From positions 1,922,001 through 1,986,000 of the forward strand of contig OY744466.1 in NCBI GenBank assembly GCA_963556145.1: DNA of 64,000 nucleotides, written 5' to 3'. The notes below the pieces were generated by a model. The model saw only the letters and a list, made by a program, of their open reading frames with translations, was not told where the DNA came from and did no database searches. Each line of letters begins with the position of its first letter. The first letter of the stretch is position 1. Of this stretch, positions 56,836-64,000 are shown in pieces. Source of the stretch: Hygrocybe punicea (Eukaryota; Basidiomycota; Agaricomycetes; Agaricales; Hygrophoraceae). The translations under genes and the position numbers were made by a program.

Positions 56836-57239
56836 TTCCCTCAAATTTCTTATCATGTACCTCCATTGTGGTTGCAAGAATTTGCGCATGTCGCATGGTT
56901 TGCTCTGTTGACGAGGTTGTGTCCGTGATGCATGCATGGGGTTCGGCTGAATCAGCGTACGATGCCAAAGCTCCGACGAATGCGTGCATTTGCGATCGCG
57001 CCAGACCTTGAATAACCCTCTATAACGGTGCTCCGTTATCGCCTTGGTGAGTGGGAGGGAAATCACATCATTGTGTTACTGTCAAGAAGTTCCGACGCAT
57101 GTAAAATACTTGGTGAGCTTGGAATACTATTACAACATATTATATCAAGCAACCTAAAATCACTTAACTCGTACAAAGATCATCATAACATCAGCATTAC
57201 AACTCGCTAAAGATCATGATATATACAAGTAACACCCTC
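56836..57239. other. Intergenic, 3' side of the BAR-SH3 gene
   Basis: No gene seen. It separates the decayed membrane protein gene (plus strand) from the stop of the BAR-SH3 gene (minus strand), so the two are convergent and polyadenylation signals for both should be here. Confidence 0.5.
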
Positions 57240-59692
57240 TTACAAGTGCATAGTGAAGCAATTGCTGCACATCCCCCGCGGCTTGAAAGGATTCTGATGA
57301 AAGTCTGCGCACCCGGTCGCTGCAAAGTCAACCGCGCTCTCAAAGGGAGAGGTTTCGTATTCCTGACTGCTAATTGACGGCGAGGGCGTTAACATGGGTG
57401 CCGTGGGTGTGGCTGGTGAGGATCTGGAGCGGAATGCGCTGGGCCTGCGTCCGGGAATGGGGGGAGTAAGTGTTGGAGCATAGTTCACTAGGCGACGAGG
57501 CGGCGGTGGGGGTGGCGGGACCTTTTTTCCTGCTGCTTCAACAATTGGCGACTGTTTGGTGAGTAACGGTGGCGTAGCTAGAGGTTGACTTTTTGTTAAA
57601 GTTGGGAGGGCGGGATTCATAGGAATGGGTTCTTGTTCTTCCCCTGTCGCACTGCTTGTTATGCTTGCCGTGTCAGGGTGGCCGTAGAACGGACTTCGAG
57701 CAGGAGCGAGATGATCGGCCCGATACAGGTGCTCGTCCTCGAACTCGCTCGACCCATATTCCGCCGTGTCCTGTGAAGACAACGACGATCCGTCACTCTG
57801 CCCCGCCTTTGACTCCGCGTGTTTGCTTGAAAGAACATCTCTCGCTATCGATGGCTTGATAACTTCTGTATACACAGTCGGGAAAAGTCCCTTCCTGCCA
57901 TCCAATTCACCCATCCACCATTCGTCCAGAACCTCATTCACAACGACAATCTCGTCGCCCACTTTGAAACTGAGCTCTTCTGACGACCCAGCGAAATCGT
58001 GCAGCGCCCGTACCAGCTTCTTGTCCTGGATTGGCATCGATTTTAAGATCTTTCCCGGTGCCTTTGGTGACGAGGTGCTTAGACTCTCCTTGGATCTGTT
58101 CTTCGAAGACTTTCTTGATGTGAATGAGTGCGATATTCCCTCCCCTCCCTCGTCCTCGCTCGATCTGTCCCCGCCGCCGCTTCCCGTCAGAGCAGCAAAC
58201 TTGTCCTTGCTCTTCTTGGTAACAGACCCGACGGCACTGGAAGCCCATCCCGCCACAGTCAGTCTCCGGCTCGACTTCTCGCTCTTTTCCTTGTCCTTGT
58301 CAGTTCCACCTCCGACGGCACTTGCACTCTCAGATCGCTTCCTAGTGGATCTCGAACTCGGACGCAACGAGTCCTTGAGTGTTGACGCAGATATCCGACC
58401 AACAAACGACGATCCACGGCTCGAAGGCTGTGACATTTTCTCCTCCTCGGAATCTTCCCTCGGGGATACGTGGTCGTCTACACTTGAGGGGTTCGACGGC
58501 TTGCTATCGACAGAAGTGCGAGCAAATACGTGCAACGGTCCATCTCCCCTCGGAATCTCACACTTCCTCACGGTCGCTCTACATAGTTTTTTTACCGGGG
58601 TGAAATCGATATGAAATCCCAACGCACTGATGGCACCACTCTGCTTTTACATTTTTCAGCACCTCAGCATACTGCCCTACGAAATGTGACTCCAAGTCCA
58701 GAAAGGCTGTGAGTTCCCGCAACTGGTCGATCTCGTGTTCCTGTATTGAATGCATTCGTGCACGGACATCTTCTGACATCTCCTCACTGCGGTTAGATCA
58801 ATAACACGATCAAGATACGAGATGGTTACACGCACTAGCGAAGCTTCGCCTGTTGCACTTCCTCCTCCGCATCCTTCTTGTCTTTTTCCTTCTTCGTGGT
58901 CTTCAATTTTTCCAGCTTGCTGATCGCAGCATCGTAGCTCAATCTGCATCATCATAATATTAGCTAACACAGGGTTAACAAACAACTGAATCATTCACCT
59001 TCTGCTTTCCAACTTCTTCCTCTGAAATTTGTAATCCTTCATTTCCTCGCCAAATCTTTCCACAGATGCCAAGAATGTGTCCCGGAACGCGACTGCGTAC
59101 GCTTCTTGCAAGGTGGCGATTTTGCAATGGGCGCGACCTAACTTGATAAGTGAAGAACCTAGTTACATTGAGCATCAGAAAACAAGAAGAAAAAAATGTT
59201 TGGAATGCAACAGAGTTACCGAACGCTGAATCTTCGGGGAATTCTTCTCCATGAAGGATCATGACTACGCCAAGAGCATCGACGGGGAGGCATTCGGAGG
59301 GGTCATCCAGAAATCGTGAACAATCCCGCTTCTTGGAAAGAACATGATAGTAGGCAGCTGACGCTGCATGTAGGCTGTCTTACCGTTTTGAATTAGCTGT
59401 TCAACAGTGGCGACAAGTAGGCGGACCGTTTAACGCCATGTCGACGGAGCTCGATGTCTTCCTCGAGCTCACGACACTCCACCGAGACATTGGTTTTGTC
59501 GCGCGATATCACCTCACCCGCCCACTTGAACGAACAGCAGAACAAAAAAAAACAAAGTGATTGATTTAGGCTTCAGTGTCCAGACAAACCGTTCAGTTTC
59601 CGTACCTGCCTCAATTTTCCCAACTACAACCCGTAGCGTTAAAAGATGAAAGACAAGAGCACGACGGGATTGCTTACTTGTTTACTGGCCAT
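57240..59692 (-). CDS. BAR and SH3 domain adaptor protein
   Basis: Seven exons, joined by consensus introns of 48-153 nt, give 677 residues with no stop: 59692-59678, 59524-59427, 59374-59220, 59158-58999, 58943-58836, 58786-58628, 58578-57240. Residues 1-232 are a BAR-type helical domain (ELEEDIELRRHGVKRL, SLIKLGRAHCKIATLQEAY, EEMKDYKFQRKKLESRRLS, RARMHSIQEHEIDQLREL). A Ser/Lys-rich linker follows, then an SH3 domain at about 418-472 (LVRALHDFAGSSEELSFKVG, DEWWMGELDGRKGLFPTVY). After a Pro-rich stretch (KKVPPPPPPPRR) the C-terminus has CADFHQNPFKPRGMCSNC. BAR domains bind curved membranes and SH3 domains bind proline motifs, so a role in endocytosis or actin at the cortex is likely (inference). 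Appears intact. Confidence 0.85.
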
Positions 59693-59966
59693 GGTGGTGG
59701 AAGACTGAGAGCTCGGAATAGGTTGCTGAGGAACATCGTATGTTTTATTTCGGAAGTTGCCGTAACCTTCAGATTGCATCGGGGTAACTGCATGCCTTTT
59801 TGGGGAAAATGTTGGTTGAGGCACGCCTCTTTGACTTCATATTGGCTTGGTTCTGCCAGTACAGCTTGGAAAAAAGTATAAAATTTCCTTACGGACCCAT
59901 AGCCAGACCAATATTATTGAAGGATGAATTTACTACCCGCCACAAATACAACAACCAGAACTTCCA

Positions 59967-61618
59967 TCACATCATGCCTTTCGCAGCTAGGCGTAACCCC
60001 TCCTGCACAGCAACAGCTTCTTCAACCCACGGCAGCCTGAAGAACTCACTCCGCCTGAGGTCCTCCGCGCGAACCGTTGCGCCCTCGCTTGGGCCACTGC
60101 CAAGAACGCTCTCAAGATCGCGTGACTGCGACTCAAGCCAAGTGTGGATGAATTGTCCCGGGTCTCGTGCAAATGACTGCAGGAATGTGCGCTTTAGGTG
60201 CGCGTTGTGCAGCGACTGTGCGTGGAGAGCGATCTGCGTTTGGGAAAGGAGAATATTATTATTATTATTAATACAATGTTTTCTCTTACTGACTTCTTCG
60301 TCCAGCTTGGAGAGTTCTTGCACGTTTTCCTTGCTCGCTTGCAGCATGACGGTCATCCGGTTTTTCAGCGAGGAGTCTTCTGTCTTGATTTCGACGTCCC
60401 ATGCGGATGGACGCTCGGGGGGCACCAGTGCAGGGTTGATGGAGTAGTGGATAAGGATGGGGTCAGGTGCGGCGAGGAACCGGTTTACGATTTCGGGGAG
60501 TTTTTGGAAGGCCACAGAGTCAGCGTTGAATATCTGTGGGGGGTGATTGATTACGAAGACGATGCGGTCAGCAGTCATTCCACACCCACAGGTCTGAGTT
60601 GCTCGTCCGCACGGACCATGCGTCTGTCTACTTTATCTTGTAGGCCCTGGATTTTGATGTAATTCCAGAGTGCCTGGATGACCCCAGTGCGGCTCTCTTC
60701 GCTGACGCCCAGGATGTTTCCTGGGAGAAGTAGTTGGTTGGATAAAGTACGTGCGTCAATGCAGGTGGTGAATATCCACGTACCAAGTTCCGGCGAGACT
60801 TTGTATTGTTCTGGAAAGTGGTCGACATACATGACCACCCTGATCTTCGTAAGTTTATCTCCCGTTCGTCGAACGGTGAATCCGTCTAGGGCGGGATTGT
60901 GTGGGCCGGGAGTGCGAGGCCACTGGTGTCAGCCGGAATGAGCAAAAGCTCCACATCCTTGCCAATAAAAGAGACTATACCTCCAGAATGTTCTCGTCTG
61001 GGTACAACGCAGGATCGCGTTCCAGCTCTACCACCATTCTCCTGAGTAGTGTTGAGAACTTGCGGGAAGGAATTTTGTCTCTTGTTCGCTGATTCGGCGG
61101 CTACAACTTGGGTGTCAACAGAGAGACATTCCTGAGATTTGATTCGTACCTCCAGTAACCGACCTTCGATTTTGAAGGACCACCCGGGGATTCCTTCTCC
61201 AGTGTCAAAATTCACATTCGGCTCACCGCCTTCAGCACCCGTTTGCCACACTTGCCCAGAGACGGTGTGGCTGAGGAAAACCCGTAATGTTCGTGTGGTC
61301 TGGGTTGCAAGTACTGCATTAATCTCGGCTGCTGTCAGGGAAACGAATATGATGGATGCACCGTCGGATTCCTAGACAGTGCGTCCTGTACCTCGACACG
61401 CTTCCTCGTCATGGTCCAGTCGAGCTTCCGCTCCATCTCCAGCAGGTCCTGGTACATACGAGAGTCGGCGGCGAAGTCGGGATTTTGGAGGATAACATTT
61501 GGGACGGTTTTGTCAGTGAGTTTACGTTTCCTGTAGACTGCACGGTTGAGGGGTGGACAAGACTGAAAGGCCTCAGTACACACTTTGCGGTCTTAGCATC
61601 CATGTTTTGTGTAGACAT
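59967..61618 (-). CDS. RSC6/SNF12: SWI/SNF and RSC complex subunit, SMARCD/Rsc6/Snf12 type (SWIB domain)
   Basis: Seven exons give 433 residues: 61618-61584, 61530-61362, 61299-61150, 61088-60981, 60922-60590, 60533-60294, 60233-59967, all introns GT-AG of 47-61 nt. The N-terminus is MSTQNMDAKTAKKRKLTDKT, then MERKLDWTMTRKRVEVQDAL and TLRVFLSHTVSGQVWQTG, a conserved part of this family. The SWIB domain is at about 193-285 (QYKVSPELGTWIFTTC, GNILGVSEESRTGVIQALWN, YIKIQGLQDKVDRR, FQKLPEIVNRFL). The C-terminus is helical (LHNAHLKRTFLQSFARDPGQ). It is a non-catalytic subunit of nuclear nucleosome-remodelling complexes. The start fits: the patatin gene ends 74 bp upstream on the same strand. Confidence 0.9.
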
Positions 61619-61692
61619 CGTGACGGTGACTTGAGTCACGCAGGCACTGATTTTTTTTCTCACAGTATCATACAAGCGTCTTCATAAAGCTT

Positions 61693-62997
61693 TCATGCAA
61701 GCAGAGCAGCAAACCCACCTAGCCGTTCTCTGTTCCGATGAATAAATTTATTGGCGATCCGCTCCAGCTCCTTCATTTCCTTCCAACCACCAACCGAAAT
61801 CGCTTTTGCCAGCTCCGGATTCACACGAAGATATCTTTCAACATCAGAATTCGGAAATCGCACGCTAAACTCACGCTCGGTCCTATGGTGTTCCTGCTGA
61901 CTTTGGGTGACTCTCTGCTCGAGGATCTTGATCACATCCTAGGCATAATAGACATATTCGTGGGGATTACGGATGCGAAATGCTTTCACCTCGTCTGGAG
62001 GAAAGGTCCCAGTCCCCAATGACAGCAGGCATCCAATTTCGCAGTTTGCTCCCCATAGAGATTTAGCCTCTGCAATTGCAAGCCCTGACGGGTTGTTGTG
62101 CCCCACGCCCCCATCAATGTAGCAGATGCCATCAATCTTAATGAGGTCGAATATTACGGGCGCTGCAGCCGTGGCACGTCCGGCCTGCCAAATTTTACAC
62201 TCGTCGGCGGGGGCTTCGCGGGGACAATCGTATGTCCGAAATAGTTTCGCAGGCGATGTGCCAACTTCCGGCGTCGCGACCACGAAACTACACAACATCA
62301 GTAATGGAGGGAAATTCCCAAGGACTGCAGACGTACGTTCTACATCGAGTTCTTTTGTCTTTCATGGTTGCGTGCTCGTCTTCACCCGCCAGCTCGACAA
62401 CCTGCTTGATTGCATCTTCAAGTGCTTGATTCGTGGGGGCGTAACGTGGAGCCAATTTACCGACAACGCCGATAAATGTATCGTTGTCGAAAATAGCACG
62501 CGCGAGCTCGTAGTATTTGCGAATGCAGACATCCACGGATAACCTCAACCTCCCGAGCATGATGGCGATCAAGCTAGAAATGAAATATTTACCTGGGAAC
62601 AGAACTGGAAGTGAATGTGGCTTACCCTCCTGTCGAAGTGCCTGCAATAAGGTCAAAGTAATCACAGGGTTGGGCATTTGGTCCAATAGACTGCATGACC
62701 TGCTTGAGGATAATCAAGCTCATGAGACCGCGGACCCCTCCACCATCTGGCAAGTTAGGGTAAGCGCTGGCAGGATATTCAACACAAATGAAGCAAACCA
62801 AGAGCAAGGATGCGAATAGGCCTCTTCAGTGAGACAACCGGTGGCAGGCTGAGTGCCTTCTCCTTGTCATGTTGGATTTTTTGGAGGATCCGACTTTGTT
62901 GTTTCTTCTTGTGTTCTTCTTTGTGCTGCTGTATGGTGTCGTGGGCTAGATACCCTGCAACTGCAACGGTGGTGCCGATAGCTAATGACAAGACCAT
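61693..62997 (-). CDS. Patatin-like phospholipase
   Basis: Five exons give 366 residues: 62997-62799, 62746-62626, 62573-62337, 62287-61990, 61938-61693, introns 49-52 nt. The N-terminus has a hydrophobic segment ([16 protein letters not shown], residues 4-19) followed by a basic helix, suggesting a membrane anchor. Patatin signatures are complete: oxyanion hole DGGGVRGL (67-74), nucleophile elbow GTSTGG with Ser104, and the catalytic Asp in DGG (Asp244) of [16 protein letters not shown]. It hydrolyses acyl esters of phospholipids or glycerolipids in related proteins; the actual substrate cannot be told. Appears intact. Upstream is the right-hand intergenic region. Confidence 0.88.
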
Positions 62998-63800
62998 GGA
63001 CTCGACAGTAGATGTTGAATTGGATTCGGGACTCCGTGCAAGCAGTCTTTAAACGACTTCAGAGGCGCCCTCCTCAGCGCCGGTACATTGAGGCGCCCCT
63101 TGAGGATCAGAACCATCGTTGGGAACATCGCCAGCCTGACAGCATCGCCAGTAGGTCCGAGTCCTGAGGCACGTGCACAGCATCCGTTATTACTTGCCCA
63201 ATCGACTCGGTATCAATACACAATGGCAGTGACGCTGGCTCCCCTGCCTTTAGCCGATGAAAACGGGGCGAAACTATGATGAAACCGCGGGCATCTGACT
63301 GGCCCATTGGATGGGTCTCGTTCATTGCTCACTGGCAAGCGCGCAAGGACAGCATGTTGGTAGGTTCTTTTCTGACTTTCCAACACTGGCCACCGTCAAC
63401 TTACTTGCCTCTCACAGCCGTTACTTGGAACGAATAGCTTTGATCAGGACCCAAAAGCTGGACCTTGGTCAGGTGCAACTCCTACAGCTCGACCTGTCAA
63501 ACCACAAATAGTTGTAGTGCGGGTCACCAGATCCACCTTGTTTTGCATCGCCACCAGTTGTTCGAGTCCGTGCACGTCAATCGACATGCCAGTGTACGGT
63601 CATCGAGGTGTCGTGTGCTAGGTCAGGTCACCTCGACTATTGTCTGGTCTCTTGCATCACTTCCGTTGTCAGGTCAGCGCCATCCGGTCGTTGCTGGTAT
63701 TCGTCATACAATTTGATCGCTCGCCGCTGCCAAGTCCACATTTGTTTTGGTCTGGCCATGGTTCAACTGCTCACGCCGTAGATGGTAAGCAACTTTTCTT
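62998..63800. other. Intergenic region upstream of the patatin gene
   Basis: No gene I can support. A stretch at about 63560-63615 with CACGTCAATCGACATGCC and CATCGAGGTG resembles a degenerate copy of the palindromic core of the MITEs, but no terminal repeats or target duplication are seen around it. Confidence 0.35.
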
Positions 63801-63808
63801 CGTTCTTT

Positions 63809-63955
63809 TCAGAATTTATATCATACACAAATTCAAGAGGAGCACGCTGTATTTGCTGAGCTTGCCGAGGCCCTAGAAATCGACCGCAAATACGATGACC
63901 GCGACGGGGCCATATGTCGCCATCAAATTCAAATATCAGCTCTCGCAAGTACAAA
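63809..63955 (+). CDS. Possible exon of a gene running off the right edge
   Basis: After TTCTTTTCAG (a good 3' splice site ending 63808) an open stretch reads LYHTQIQEEHAVFAELAEAL, then EIDRKYDDRDG, which looks like coding sequence of a helical protein. An upstream exon is not clear. No family recognised. Confidence 0.25.
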
Positions 63956-64000
63956 AGCAGAAGGATGGCGGATTCTCTGTTCTCTGACTTTCTCTTGCGT

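Noticed and set aside
57766..58614. A 282-codon plus-strand frame
   Set aside because: Exact antisense of the Ser-rich linker and SH3 region of the BAR-SH3 gene, which has strong support on the minus strand.

Overview
The window looks like a transposon-dense scaffold of a basidiomycete fungus, most likely an Agaricomycete. The evidence is short GT-AG introns of about 46-61 nt, fungal gene families (a BAR-SH3 adaptor, a RSC6/SNF12 subunit, a basidiomycete-type membrane protein family) and the transposon mix: Ty1/copia, Ty3/gypsy, DIRS-like tyrosine-recombinase elements, a Pif1-type Helitron and hAT-type MITEs. I cannot name a genus. All annotation is from reading the sequence; no search was run.

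Left part (1-22.1 kb) is a nest of insertions. A degenerate copia element (1-6.4 kb) is split by a gag-only LTR element (A, 1127-3873), a hAT-type MITE (4307-5407) and a solo LTR (5551-6334). A decayed Helitron Rep/helicase gene on the minus strand (about 21.4-7.25 kb), with an unusual C-terminal ubiquitin-protease-like domain, is split by a full-length Ty3/gypsy element (C, 10981-18293), which itself carries a MITE in its RNase H region.

Middle part (22.9-33.9 kb) holds four unrecognised multi-exon genes arranged as two divergent pairs (X- Y+ Z- W+). X is broken by a solo LTR, Z and W by MITEs. The X/Y intergenic space holds an 86-bp near-perfect palindrome. From 35.5 to 54 kb there is again a graveyard: copies of a roughly 790-bp LTR, a copia integrase fragment, a DIRS-like RNase H plus tyrosine recombinase, a decayed aminoglycoside-phosphotransferase-like kinase, and a second gag-only LTR element (B, 48487-52599) carrying a 1.9-kb insert packed with GATA and TGACTCA motifs.

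Right part (54.9-63 kb) is ordinary gene space. A broken multi-pass membrane protein gene is followed by three genes on the minus strand whose exons join into clean reading frames: BAR-SH3 adaptor (677 aa), RSC6/SNF12-like SWIB subunit (433 aa) and patatin-like phospholipase (366 aa). They show no sign of decay.

Common threads: seven MITE insertions with TACCC-rich or CCGAAC-rich ends and 8-bp target duplications share an internal palindromic core although their termini fall into two groups. The LTR elements with readable target duplications all show 4 bp with a central CG. The gag-only elements A and B share primer-binding site, pre-polypurine stem-loop and LTR style with gypsy element C, suggesting they were mobilised by such an element.
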